Assembly (NCBI RefSeq): GCF_014205335.1
Contig: NZ_JACHNH010000001.1
Span: 1,240,001 to 1,304,000 of the forward strand
Direction: 5' to 3'
Length of the DNA stretch: 64,000 bases
Origin: Amorphoplanes digitatis
GTDB taxonomy: Bacteria > Actinomycetota > Actinomycetes > Mycobacteriales > Micromonosporaceae
Part shown: positions 17,507 through 24,966 of the stretch, piece after piece
Position numbering within the stretch: position 1 is the first letter of the stretch
Layout: each line of letters starts with the position of its first letter
Notes under the pieces: generated by a model
Databases searched by the model: none
What the model was told of the DNA's origin: nothing
What the model saw: the letters and a program-made list of their open reading frames with translations, nothing else
Translations under genes and position numbers: made by a program

Positions 17507-17557
17507 AAGCGGGGGTCAGTATTTCGGGTGACAGATCCTCACCTGAAAGGACATATC

Positions 17558-17854
17558 ATGCGACGTACTGGCCTTCTTCTCGCCGGTGCCCTTCTAGCAA
17601 CCGGTACGGGCCTCGCCATCTCGGCACCCGCGTCGGCTACTCCTGCAAGCGGCTCCGCCGTTGCCAGCAGTGCCTACTACCCCGGTGACTGGTACTGGGA
17701 CAATGGCAACGACTGCTGGTACGGCATCTACGGCGGCTACAACTACTACCGCCCGTGGTACGGGGTGGGCAATCCCTGGGGTGTCTACGGCGGAGCTTAC
17801 GGCGGCCTCTGGGGTGGCGGTGTCGGTGTCGGTGTCGGTGTCGGCATCTATTGA
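17558..17854 (+). CDS. Small secreted Gly/Tyr/Trp-rich protein
   Basis: Protein of 98 aa with GAAAGG 7 bases before the ATG. A Sec signal peptide (RRTGLLLAGALLATGTGLA, cleavage near ASA-TP at residue 27) is followed by a mature part dominated by Tyr, Trp, Gly and Asn (YYPGDWYWDNGNDCWYGIYG) and a final tract of alternating Gly-Val. One cysteine only. Composition suggests a structural or aggregating extracellular peptide; I know no family for it. The A/T-rich upstream region differs from its neighbours and may hold a dedicated promoter. Confidence 0.72.
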   Translation: MRRTGLLLAGALLATGTGLAISAPASATPASGSAVASSAYYPGDWYWDNGNDCWYGIYGGYNYYRPWYGVGNPWGVYGGAYGGLWGGGVGVGVGVGIY

Positions 17855-17880
17855 CGGTCGTCTGTAGCGGATCGCCCTGT

Positions 17881-17904
17881 CGGGGCACCCTCAGAGGCGC
17901 CCCG
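17881..17904 (+). terminator. Hairpin after small secreted-protein gene
   Basis: CGGGGC / GCCCCG dyad 26 bases after the stop codon, inner loop of 12 bases. Weak on its own; the stronger dyad at 17932-17976 may serve both strands. Confidence 0.4.
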
Positions 17905-17931
17905 GTTGATCCCTGTCTGAAACGGATCGCT

Positions 17932-17976
17932 GACCCGGGCACCGATCGCGGAGCTTTCCGCGGCGGTGTCCGGGTC
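17932..17976. terminator. Long hairpin between convergent genes
   Basis: GACCCGGGCACCG / CGGTGTCCGGGTC with one mismatch and an inner GCGGA/TCCGC helix. It lies between the small secreted protein (plus) and the SDR (minus) and can terminate both. Its inner part overlaps the 3' arm of the short element at 17951-18003, so the two folds exclude each other. Confidence 0.7.
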
Positions 17977-18003
17977 GGTCCTGTTTCCCCGAAAATTGCT
18001 CAT
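17951..18003 (-). promoter_or_regulatory. Short relative of the intercistronic element, copy C
   Basis: On the minus strand ATGAGCAATTTTC (18003-17991) is the same 5' block as in the copy at 47566, and GAAAGCTC (17958-17951) supplies the partner arm: GAGC/GCTC and TTTC/GAAA pair. The middle is shorter and unlike the other copies. It lies 18 bases after the SDR stop with no same-strand gene following closely. Confidence 0.4.
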
Positions 18004-18020
18004 TGTCGTGCGGCCGCCGC

Positions 18021-18746
18021 CTACCGGGCGCGGGCCGCCTTGCCGGCGTAGGCGCGGTCGACGATCTGCGGCAGGGCGCTCGCCGCCGCGATCGCGAGGC
18101 GGTAGCGCAGCGGCACCACGATGCGCCGCCGCGGCCGGCGCAGCGCCCGCTCGATCGCGTCGACCACGATCTCCGGACCCGGCAGCCGGCTCTTGCGGTG
18201 GGCTGTCAGCTCCGTCGCGATGTATCCCGGCTCGATCAGGGTGACGCCGATGCCGGTGCCGGCGAGCTCCCGGCGTACCGAGTCGGTCATGCCGCGCAGC
18301 GCGAACTTCGTCGCCGAGTAGGCGCCGCTGATGCCGATCTCGCCGGCCACCGAGCCGATGTTGATGATCGAACCGGATCCGGCCGCCCGCATCGACGGGA
18401 CCACCGCGCGCATGAGCCGGATCGGCGCCTGCAGGTTCACGTCGACCATGGCGGTGACCGTCGCGTCGTCGGTCAGCACCGACGACGCCCCGCCGAGGCC
18501 CGCGTTGTTGATCAGCACGTCGACCGTGCCGGCCTTCTCGACCAGGGCGGTGATCTGCGCCGGGTCGGCGAGGTCGGTCGGCACGGGCAGGGCGGTGCCG
18601 CCGTTCGCCTCGATCTGGGCGGCCACCTCCGCCAGCTCCGAGCCGCGCCGGGCCGCGAGCACGACCGTCGTGCCCGGCCGGCCCAGCCGCAGCGCGGTGG
18701 CGCGGCCGATGCCGCTGGAAGCGCCCGTGATGATGACGACCGGCAT
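18021..18746 (-). CDS. Short-chain dehydrogenase/reductase (SDR)
   Basis: Protein of 241 aa. I place the start at the ATG of MPVVIITGASSG because GGGAGG lies seven bases upstream; the nearer in-frame ATG would leave no spacing. TGASSGIGRA is the NAD(P)-binding glycine motif (residues about 7-16), NNAGLGG the stabilising motif, and the catalytic Ser-Tyr-Lys set is S in INIGSVAGE, then YSATKFALRG. PGYIATEL follows. The C-terminus is Arg/Ala-rich. Substrate unknown. The arginine in position after the first strand suggests NADP preference, which is only inference. Confidence 0.9.
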   Translation of the reverse strand: MPVVIITGASSGIGRATALRLGRPGTTVVLAARRGSELAEVAAQIEANGGTALPVPTDLADPAQITALVEKAGTVDVLINNAGLGGASSVLTDDATVTAMVDVNLQAPIRLMRAVVPSMRAAGSGSIINIGSVAGEIGISGAYSATKFALRGMTDSVRRELAGTGIGVTLIEPGYIATELTAHRKSRLPGPEIVVDAIERALRRPRRRIVVPLRYRLAIAAASALPQIVDRAYAGKAARAR

Positions 18747-18766
18747 GTCCATACCTCCCATAAAGC

Positions 18767-18807
18767 GGAATATCGGCGCCGCCGGTGGGCGGCGACGCCG
18801 ATATTCC
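18767..18807 (-). terminator. Two-tier hairpin after lsr2
   Basis: GGAATATCGGCG / CGCCGATATTCC, a perfect 12-bp outer stem with an inner CCGCC/GGCGG helix, 15 bases downstream of the lsr2 stop in its own direction. It separates lsr2 from the SDR gene. Confidence 0.8.
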
Positions 18808-18821
18808 GGTGCTGGGTGAAT

Positions 18822-19172
18822 CTATCGCTTGCTGTGGTACGCCTCGACGATGGAGCTCGGGATCCGGCCGCGCTCGGAAACCTCGTAGCCGTTCTTGCTC
18901 GCCCACTCGCGAATGGCCTGATTCTGGTCGCGGCTGGCCCGGCCGGTGCTCACCGGTGCGGCCCCGCGCCGGGCGGCCCGGGCCTCGACGCCCGAGCGGC
19001 CGATGCGGGTGGCGACCGCCAGGTAGGGGTCGAGCGCCTTACGCAGCTTGCCGGCGTTCTTTTCCGACAGGTCAATCGTGTAGTTCACACCGTCGAGTCC
19101 GAACTCGACGGTGCGGTCGGCCTCGCCGCCGTCGAGGTCATCGGTCAGAAGGGTAATTACCTGCTTGGCCAT
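18822..19172 (-). CDS. lsr2: Lsr2-family nucleoid protein
   Basis: Protein of 116 aa starting at MAKQVITLLTDDLDG, the family N-terminus; the longer frame upstream is not used. Residues 1-60 are the dimerisation domain (FGLDGVNYTIDLSEKNAGKL), a variable Ala/Arg/Gly linker follows, and the C-terminal DNA-binding domain has the core RGRIP within EVSERGRIPSSIVEAYH, which inserts in the minor groove of AT-rich DNA. Lsr2 silences foreign and AT-rich genes in actinobacteria; most genomes carry more than one copy. Upstream sequence is shared with the divergent cellulase gene. Confidence 0.95.
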   Translation of the reverse strand: MAKQVITLLTDDLDGGEADRTVEFGLDGVNYTIDLSEKNAGKLRKALDPYLAVATRIGRSGVEARAARRGAAPVSTGRASRDQNQAIREWASKNGYEVSERGRIPSSIVEAYHSKR

Positions 19173-19411
19173 GATGTGGTTGCTCCCGTGACGGTGCCAT
19201 TGTCTTAAGAATTCCTGCGCATTCATTCTGTCCTTGAATGATGTCGAGTGCAAATTGTCCGGCCTGCATGTCGCGAACGTCATCCGCCGCATTCGGGCGA
19301 CCGGCCACCGGCCGCGCGCCCGTAATCGGGCCCGGGGCGGCCGTCACCTCGACGCATGTCCGAAACTTTCCCGCAACACTTCTCATGCCTATCAATCTGT
19401 TGTAGCGTGCG
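19173..19411. other. Divergent intergenic region lsr2 / cellulase
   Basis: About 240 bases without a gene between lsr2 and the cellulase operator. It contains A/T-richer patches (19195-19250 and 19365-19405) that are likely to hold the two promoters. No clear sigma boxes could be fixed. TGTAGCGT at 19401-19408 is a possible -10 region of the cellulase promoter, just upstream of the operator. Confidence 0.35.
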
Positions 19412-19425
19412 TGGGAGCGCTCCCA
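19412..19425. promoter_or_regulatory. CelR/CebR-type operator
   Basis: TGGGAGCGCTCCCA is a perfect 14-bp palindrome identical to the binding site described for CelR of Thermobifida and CebR of Streptomyces, LacI-type repressors relieved by cellobiose. It lies 44 bases before the start of the GH12 cellulase gene, at or after the expected transcription start, a position suited to repression. The repressor gene itself is not evident in the window: neither LacI protein at 25-27 kb has an obvious CebR-type sequence. Confidence 0.9.
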
Positions 19426-19468
19426 TAGCCCCTACCCCCAGGGGTTCCCCCACCACCCAGGAGCAGTC

Positions 19469-20611
19469 ATGAGACGCGCCATCCGCGCCATCACGGCGGC
19501 CGCTCTGCTCGCCGCGGGCTCGATCACCACATTCGTGGTCGCCGGTCCCGCGCACGCCGACACGCAAATCTGCGAGCAGTACGGGTCCACCACGATCGGC
19601 GGCCGTTACACCGTGATGAACAACCGCTGGGGCACCTCCGCGGAACAGTGCATCAATGTCACTGGCAGCGGTTTCTCGATCACCCGACAGCAGGGCGTCG
19701 GCAACACGAGCGGGGCGCCGGTGTCCTACCCGGCGGTCTACCTCGGCTGCCATTACACGAACTGTTCTCCCGGTTCCAACCTGCCGATGCAGGTCAGCTC
19801 GATCAGCAGCGCGAACAGCAGCATCGGCTACACCTATGTATCCGGTGCCACCTATGACGCCGCCTATGACATCTGGCTGGACCCGTCGCCCCGCAAGGAC
19901 GGCGTCAACGCCATGGAGATCATGATCTGGTTCAACCGGCAGGGCTCGATCCAGCCGATCGGCTCCGCCATCGGCAACACCACGATCGGCGGCCGCACCT
20001 GGCAGGTCTGGCAGGGCAGCAACGGCTCCAACAACGTCATCTCGTACGTGGCACCGTCGGCGATCACCAGCTGGAACTTCAGCGTGCTGGACTTCATCAA
20101 CGACGTGAGGAACCGCGGCGCGATCACCAACTCCTGGTACCTGACCAGCATCCAGGCCGGATTCGAGCCGTGGATCGGCGGCGCGGGCCTTGCCGTCACC
20201 AGCTTCTCGGCGACGGTCAACGGCGGCGGCCCGACCACTCCGCCGACCACGCCCCCGACCACGCCACCGACCACTCCGCCCACCGGCGGCACCTCGGCCT
20301 GCCGGGTCACCTACGCGGCGGACTCGTGGAACAACGGCTTCGTCGCCAACGTGACGGTCGGCAACACCGGCAGCGCCGCGATCAACGGCTGGACGCTCGG
20401 CTTCACGCTCCCCAGCGGCCAGGCGATCACCAACTCCTGGAACGCGACGCTCTCCGGCACCGGCGGCGCGCTGACCGCCCGCAACGTCGCCTTCAACGGC
20501 AGCATCCCGGCCGGCGGCAGCGCGTCCTTCGGCTTCCAGGGCACCTACAGCGGCGGCTTCGCCACCCCGTCCACCTTCACCCTCAACGGAGCGACCTGCA
20601 CCCGCGCCTAG
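19469..20611 (+). CDS. Secreted GH12 endoglucanase with CBM2
   Basis: Protein of 380 aa: Sec signal (cleavage near AHA-DT, residue 31), GH12 catalytic domain about 32-250, a Thr/Pro linker of (PPTT)n about 254-272, and a family 2 carbohydrate-binding module at 277-380. The nucleophile Glu is in AMEIMIWF and the acid/base Glu in GFEPWIGG. The CBM has the usual terminal cysteine pair (ACRVTY, GATCTRA) and surface tryptophans (SWNNGF, GWTLGF, NSWNA). It cleaves beta-1,4-glucan outside the cell. Control by a CelR/CebR-type repressor is indicated by the operator upstream. Confidence 0.95.
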   Translation: MRRAIRAITAAALLAAGSITTFVVAGPAHADTQICEQYGSTTIGGRYTVMNNRWGTSAEQCINVTGSGFSITRQQGVGNTSGAPVSYPAVYLGCHYTNCSPGSNLPMQVSSISSANSSIGYTYVSGATYDAAYDIWLDPSPRKDGVNAMEIMIWFNRQGSIQPIGSAIGNTTIGGRTWQVWQGSNGSNNVISYVAPSAITSWNFSVLDFINDVRNRGAITNSWYLTSIQAGFEPWIGGAGLAVTSFSATVNGGGPTTPPTTPPTTPPTTPPTGGTSACRVTYAADSWNNGFVANVTVGNTGSAAINGWTLGFTLPSGQAITNSWNATLSGTGGALTARNVAFNGSIPAGGSASFGFQGTYSGGFATPSTFTLNGATCTRA

Positions 20612-20737
20612 CGGTACCGCTCACCGAACGGCCCCGCCTCGTCATCGATCAACCCGATGGCGGGGCGGCTGGCATGTGCGTCCGCGCCGTCGGCCAACCC
20701 GGCGGCGCGGGTGGCCGGCACACTCCCGGCTGATTCA

Positions 20738-20767
20738 CGCCGCCGCCGGTCGACCCCGGCGGCGGCG
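20738..20767. terminator. Hairpin between convergent cellulase and GMC oxidoreductase genes
   Basis: CGCCGCCGCCGG / CCGGCGGCGGCG with a 6-base loop, ending three bases before the oxidoreductase stop codon. It can terminate both genes. Confidence 0.7.
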
Positions 20768-20769
20768 CG

Positions 20770-22425
20770 TCAGGTCGCCGGCGGGGCGGTCGGCAGGATG
20801 CGCAGCGCCGCCGGCGCGTGCGCGGGCACGGCGGGGGAGCGCGGCGCGACCGGCGCGAGCCGTCGATAGTCCGCGCCCGGCGCCGGGCGTGCGTCGGCCT
20901 CGCCGGCGTTGGGCCACAGCGACATCGCCCGCTCCGCCAGCGCCGTGATGGTCAGCGAGGGGTTCACGCCGAGGTTCGCCGGGATCACCGAGCCGTCCAC
21001 GACGTGCAGCCCCTCGTAGCCGTATACGCGCTGGTACGGGTCGACAACGCCGGTCTCGGGGGAGTCGCCGATCGTGACGCCGCCCAGGATGTGCGCGGTC
21101 ATCGGGATGTCGAAGACGTCGCCGATCGCGCCGCCCGGGTGGCCGCCGATCTTCTTGGCCATCCGGCGCACCGCCTCGTGGCCGACCGGGATCCAGGTCG
21201 GGTTGGCCGGCCCGTGTCCCGGCCCGGTGGTGAGCCGCCCGCGGCGCGTTCTGCGTACCGTCAGGGAGTTGTCCAGGGTCTGCATGACCAGCGCGATGAT
21301 GGTCTTGTCGGACCACCGCCGGTTGGAGAGCGAGCGCAGCAGCAGGCCCGGGTGGCGCAGCGCCTGGCCGAGGAAGCGGACCGGCCGCGGCACTCTTCCG
21401 CCGCCGTCGACGAGCAGGGTCGTGAGCAGGCCCATGGCGTTGCTTCCGGGGCCGTAGCGGACCGGCTCGATGTGGGTGTCGGCGTCCGGGTGGAAGCTCG
21501 ACGTGATGGCGACCCCGGCGGAGAACGGCTTCTCCGGCACCTTCAGCGCCTGCGCGCCGAGCAGCGCCTCCGAGTTGGTCCGGGTCAGGGCACCGAGCCG
21601 GGCGGACAGCCTCGGCAGCACGCCGGTGTCCCGCATGGCGTGCAGCAGCCGCTGGGTGCCGAGCGCCCCGGCGGAGAGCACGACCTGCCGCGCGGTGAAG
21701 CTGCCCTTGGACGTCGTCAGCAGCCAGCCGCCGTCGACCGGGCGCAGCGCCTTGACCGTGGTCTCCGGGTGTATGACCGCGCCGGCCCGCTCGGCCAGGT
21801 AGAGATAGTTCAGGTCCAGCCGGTTCTTCGCGCCGGTGCGGCAGCCGATCATGCAGTCGCCGCACTCGGTGCACCCCGTCCGCTCGGGACCGGCACCGCC
21901 GAAGTAGGGATCCGGCACCGTCTTGCCGGGCTCGCCGAAGAAGACACCCACCGGGGTACGGCGGAACGTGCCGCCGACGCCCATGTCCTCGGCGACCGAC
22001 TTGACCACCTCGTCGGAGGGCGTCATCGACGGCTGGACCGTGACGCCCAGCATCCTGGTCGCCTGCGCGTAGTGCGGCTCGAGCTCGGCGGCCCAGTCGG
22101 TGATCCCGGACCAGCGCGGGTCGGCGAAGAACGGGGCGGGTGGCTGGTAGAGCGTGTTCGCGTACACCAGCGAGCCGCCGCCGACGCCGGCCGCGGAGAG
22201 CACCACGATGTCCTTGAGCAGCGTGATCCGCTGGATGCCGCGCAGGCCGAGCGCGGGCGCCCAGAGGAACGCCCGCAGGTCCCAGGACGTCTTCGGCAGC
22301 GTCTGCGGTGTGTAGCGCCGGCCGGCCTCGAGCACGCCGACCCGGTAGCCCTTCTCCGTCAGCCGCAGCGCCGTGACGCTGCCGCCGAAACCGCTGCCCA
22401 CGACGACGATGTCGTAGTTCGTCAT
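20770..22425 (-). CDS. GMC-family FAD oxidoreductase (cholesterol-oxidase-like)
   Basis: Protein of 551 aa from ATG at 22425, preceded by GAGGTGG. The N-terminus YDIVVVGSGFGGSVTALRL is the FAD-binding Rossmann motif; GVGGGSLVYAN follows as the second GMC signature. A cysteine cluster GCTECGDCMIGC around residue 190 resembles that of the ChoD-type proteins of actinobacteria. The C-terminal HVVDGSVIPANLGVNPSLT carries the conserved His/Asn active-site region. By family it would oxidise a sterol or other alcohol; substrate unproven. The alcohol dehydrogenase gene lies directly upstream on the same strand with a 39-base gap, so the two may form an operon. Confidence 0.88.
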   Translation of the reverse strand: MTNYDIVVVGSGFGGSVTALRLTEKGYRVGVLEAGRRYTPQTLPKTSWDLRAFLWAPALGLRGIQRITLLKDIVVLSAAGVGGGSLVYANTLYQPPAPFFADPRWSGITDWAAELEPHYAQATRMLGVTVQPSMTPSDEVVKSVAEDMGVGGTFRRTPVGVFFGEPGKTVPDPYFGGAGPERTGCTECGDCMIGCRTGAKNRLDLNYLYLAERAGAVIHPETTVKALRPVDGGWLLTTSKGSFTARQVVLSAGALGTQRLLHAMRDTGVLPRLSARLGALTRTNSEALLGAQALKVPEKPFSAGVAITSSFHPDADTHIEPVRYGPGSNAMGLLTTLLVDGGGRVPRPVRFLGQALRHPGLLLRSLSNRRWSDKTIIALVMQTLDNSLTVRRTRRGRLTTGPGHGPANPTWIPVGHEAVRRMAKKIGGHPGGAIGDVFDIPMTAHILGGVTIGDSPETGVVDPYQRVYGYEGLHVVDGSVIPANLGVNPSLTITALAERAMSLWPNAGEADARPAPGADYRRLAPVAPRSPAVPAHAPAALRILPTAPPAT

Positions 22426-22464
22426 GCCGCCCACCTCATCACGTGGAACGGCGCCAGGCCAGAG

Positions 22465-23484
22465 CTAAAGACCCGAGGCGAGGAGAACCTTTATGTGATC
22501 GCCGCTCGCCGCGTCGGCGAACGCCTCCGCGGCCTCGGCGAGCGGGTGGATCGCCGTCACGAGGTCCGCCGCCGGGACCGTGCCGTCCGCCAGCAGGCCC
22601 ATTGCGTCCGCGTAGTCCTCGGGCAGGTAGGTCGCGCTGCCCTGCACGCGGAGCTGGCTGTCCTGCACGAGCGCCAGCGGAATCCGCACGTCGCCGACCG
22701 GCACGCCGACCACGACGACGGTGCCGCCCTTGTCGGCGATCGCCAGCGCCTGGAGGATCGTGGACTGCTCCGCGACGCAGTCGAAGACCACGTCGGCGCT
22801 CTCGCGCAGCTCCGCGCGTACCCGGTCGGCGGCGTCGGACGCGGTCGCGTCGACCGCCGCGTCCGCGCCGAAAGCGATCGCCCGTTCGCGGCTCTTGGCG
22901 CTCCGGGCCGTCAGCACCACCCGGCGCGCGCCGCGCGCCCGGGCCACCGTCAGGGTCAGCAGGCCGATCGTGCCCGCGCCGAGGATCGCCACCGTGCGGC
23001 CCGCGACATCGCCGGCCAGCCGTATCGAGTGGACGGCGGTGGACACCGGTTCGACAAGCGCGGCCGCCACGTCGTCCAGCTCGCCGGGCACGACGTGCAA
23101 GCGCCGGGCGTCGATGGTGAACGCCTCGGCCATGCCGCCCTGCGCCGAGCCGCAGCCGAAGAAGCCCAGGCGCTCACAGAGGTTCTGCCGGCCGGCCCGG
23201 CACTGCTTGCACTCCCAGCACGGTAAATAGGGCTCGACCACCACCCGCTGCCCCACCTTCACGGCCGTGACTTCCGGCGCCACCCGGGTCACGACGCCGA
23301 CCACCTCGTGGCCCGGTGCGTACGGGACGGTGACGTTCGGGTGCCGGCCGCGGAGCGCGTGGGTGTCCGAGCCGCAGACGCCGGCGGCGACCATGCGCAT
23401 CAGCGCCTCGCCCGGGCCGGGTGCGGGCTCCGGCGCCTCGACGACCCGCACCCCGCCGGCGGTCACCACGACCCTGCGCATCAT
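22465..23484 (-). CDS. Zinc-dependent alcohol dehydrogenase (MDR family)
   Basis: Protein of 339-340 aa; two adjacent ATG codons serve as start. Catalytic zinc ligands are in GVCGSDTHALRG and GHEVVG; the structural zinc loop has four cysteines in CWECKQCRAGRQNLC (about residues 89-103). The NAD(P) motif is AILGAGTIGLL (about 170-180). Related enzymes include sorbitol and threonine dehydrogenases. Anomaly: the first ATG overlaps the stop codon of tnpB, so the native promoter and ribosome site have been displaced by the insertion sequence and expression may depend on transcription through tnpB. No Shine-Dalgarno sequence is visible. Confidence 0.9.
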   Translation of the reverse strand: MMRRVVVTAGGVRVVEAPEPAPGPGEALMRMVAAGVCGSDTHALRGRHPNVTVPYAPGHEVVGVVTRVAPEVTAVKVGQRVVVEPYLPCWECKQCRAGRQNLCERLGFFGCGSAQGGMAEAFTIDARRLHVVPGELDDVAAALVEPVSTAVHSIRLAGDVAGRTVAILGAGTIGLLTLTVARARGARRVVLTARSAKSRERAIAFGADAAVDATASDAADRVRAELRESADVVFDCVAEQSTILQALAIADKGGTVVVVGVPVGDVRIPLALVQDSQLRVQGSATYLPEDYADAMGLLADGTVPAADLVTAIHPLAEAAEAFADAASGDHIKVLLASGL

Positions 23485-24758
23485 GGCTGGAGGTTGACAT
23501 CCTCTCCGCCTTGAATGACGGAGATTCCCTCCACGCCGCGTGTGGAACACGCGACGTCCGGGTGAGTTACCGCTTCGCCGCGCCGTGCCGGGACGGGGCC
23601 CGGTCTTACCTGCGCTCCACAGCCGTTTGAGTTGTCCGCCTGTCCGGCGGCCAACACGTTCAGTGCCGCGTTCACGTCCCGGTCGTGGGACGCCCCGCAG
23701 GGGCAGTCCCACGACCGGACTTTGATGGCCATCTTCTCGTTGATGCGGCCACACTGCGAGCACATCCGGGTGGACGGGAAGAACCGGTCCAACCGGCCGA
23801 ACGTGCGCCCGTAACGGGCGGCCTTGTACTCCAACATGCCGATGAAGCCGGCCCAGCCCGCATCGTGCACGGACTTCGCCAGCCGGGTCCGGCCGAGACC
23901 GGCCACGCACAAGTCCTCGACGTATACCGCTTGGTTCTCGCGGATGATCCGTGTCGAGAGTTTGTGCTGCCAGTCCCGCCGGGAGTCGGCCACCCGCGCA
24001 TGAGCACGAGCGACCTTGACGACGGCCTTCTTGCGGTTGTTGCTCCCGCGCTGCTTGCGGGAGAGGGCCTGTTGCAGCCGCTTGAGCTTGCGGGCCGCAC
24101 GGCGCAGAAACTTCGGCGCGGCCACCTTCGTGCCGTCCGACAACACCGCGAAGTGGGTCAACCCCAGGTCGATACCCACCTGGGAGCCGACCGGCGGCAA
24201 CCTTCGGTCTTCGGCCGTGGTGACGACGAACGAGGCGAAGTACCGCCCCGCCGCATCCTTGACCACGGTGATCGAGGACGGATCGGACGGCAGCGGACGC
24301 GACCAGCAGACCTCCACGTCTCCGATCTTCGGCAGACGCAGCCGGCCGTTGTCCAAGACCTTGAACCTGCTGTTCCTGGTGAACCGGATGGCCTGCCGGT
24401 TGTCCTTGCGCGACCGGTACCGGGGCGGGGCCACCTTGCGGCCCTTGCGCTTGCCCGAGATAGAGGCGAAGAAGTTGCGGTAGGCGGTGTTCAGGTCCGC
24501 CAAGGCCTGCTGCAACACCGCCGCCGACACCTCGCCCAGCCAGGCACGTTCCTCGGTGGCCTTCGCCTCGGTGATCAGCCGCCGGGACGGTTCGGCGTCG
24601 GAGATGTACTTCTCGCCTGCCTCCCGCGCCGTCTGGCGCAGGTGCAGCCCGTCGTTGAACACGACCCGCGCACACCCGAACGCCTTCGCCAGCTCGATCT
24701 GCTGGCCCGGCGTCGGATACACGCGGAAGTTGTACCGCAGCTGCACAAAGAGCACCAT
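23481..24758 (-). CDS. tnpB: TnpB, RNA-guided nuclease of an IS605/IS1341-type element
   Basis: Protein of 425 aa starting MVLFVQLRYNFRVYPT, the usual N-terminus. The RuvC-like catalytic residues are present: Asp in GIDLGLTHFA, Glu in VYVEDLCVAGL and Asp in SHDRDVNAALN; the zinc finger has CSQCG and CPCG. TnpB uses a transposon-end RNA as guide to cut DNA at donor sites. The reading frame passes through the right-end hairpin and out of the element, adding about four foreign residues before a TGA that overlaps the dehydrogenase start. All key residues are intact, so it could be active, although its tnpA partner is ruined. Confidence 0.92.
   Translation of the reverse strand: MVLFVQLRYNFRVYPTPGQQIELAKAFGCARVVFNDGLHLRQTAREAGEKYISDAEPSRRLITEAKATEERAWLGEVSAAVLQQALADLNTAYRNFFASISGKRKGRKVAPPRYRSRKDNRQAIRFTRNSRFKVLDNGRLRLPKIGDVEVCWSRPLPSDPSSITVVKDAAGRYFASFVVTTAEDRRLPPVGSQVGIDLGLTHFAVLSDGTKVAAPKFLRRAARKLKRLQQALSRKQRGSNNRKKAVVKVARAHARVADSRRDWQHKLSTRIIRENQAVYVEDLCVAGLGRTRLAKSVHDAGWAGFIGMLEYKAARYGRTFGRLDRFFPSTRMCSQCGRINEKMAIKVRSWDCPCGASHDRDVNAALNVLAAGQADNSNGCGAQVRPGPVPARRGEAVTHPDVACSTRGVEGISVIQGGEDVNLQP
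23494..23523 (-). repeat. IS605 right end / 3' end of guide RNA
   Basis: Minus strand: hairpin CTCCG-N10-CGGAG followed by AGGATGTCAA, the standard right-end structure and cleavage site. In this family the guide (omega) RNA ends here and its guide is the flanking DNA, which here would be CCTCCAGCCATGATGCGC, the first bases of the dehydrogenase gene. Confidence 0.7.
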
Positions 24759-24760
24759 AC

Positions 24761-24892
24761 ATGGACTTCGAAACCGAACTGCTCGAGTGCAACGGCGAGA
24801 ACAACCACCTCCACCTATACCTCGCGGGCTCCGTGGGCAGAGCACCACCGAGCGTCGTGAAGCAGTACATCGAGCAGCCGACTGTCCGGCTT
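24761..24892 (+). pseudogene. tnpA (Y1 transposase) remnant
   Basis: Divergent from tnpB, two bases from its start codon. The 44 readable residues join two normally distant parts of an HUH/Y1 transposase: DFETELLECNGENNHLHL (the HUH histidine pair, HLHL) runs directly into AGSVGRAPPSVVKQYIEQ, which holds the catalytic tyrosine helix (QYIE). The N-terminal part and the central segment are deleted. No start codon of its own with ribosome site. Clearly non-functional. Confidence 0.72.
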
Positions 24893-24966
24893 ATCGCAGG
24901 GCTCGGGCGTTGGCGGCCCTCCCAGCGCGGGCCTTCCGCCCCTGCCGGAGCACTTGCCCGCATTCA

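Larger units (their letters stand above)
23494..24892 (-). mobile_element. IS605/IS200-family insertion, tnpA-defective
   Basis: The element is bounded on one side by a recognisable right end (minus-strand GGATGTCAA, 23502-23494, preceded by a CTCCG/CGGAG hairpin) and contains tnpB and a divergent tnpA remnant. The left boundary lies somewhere after the tnpA remnant, about 24890-24960, but I could not define the cleavage site. No target duplication is expected for this family. Without TnpA it cannot move by itself. Confidence 0.75.

Noticed and set aside
20818..23226. 802-codon plus-strand open frame opposite the GMC oxidoreductase and alcohol dehydrogenase genes
   Set aside because: Arg/Gly/His-rich shadow; both minus-strand genes have complete motifs.
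22485..24963. Extended alcohol dehydrogenase frame covering the whole IS element
   Set aside because: The upstream part is a shadow of tnpB in another frame; homologous start is at MRRVVVTAG.
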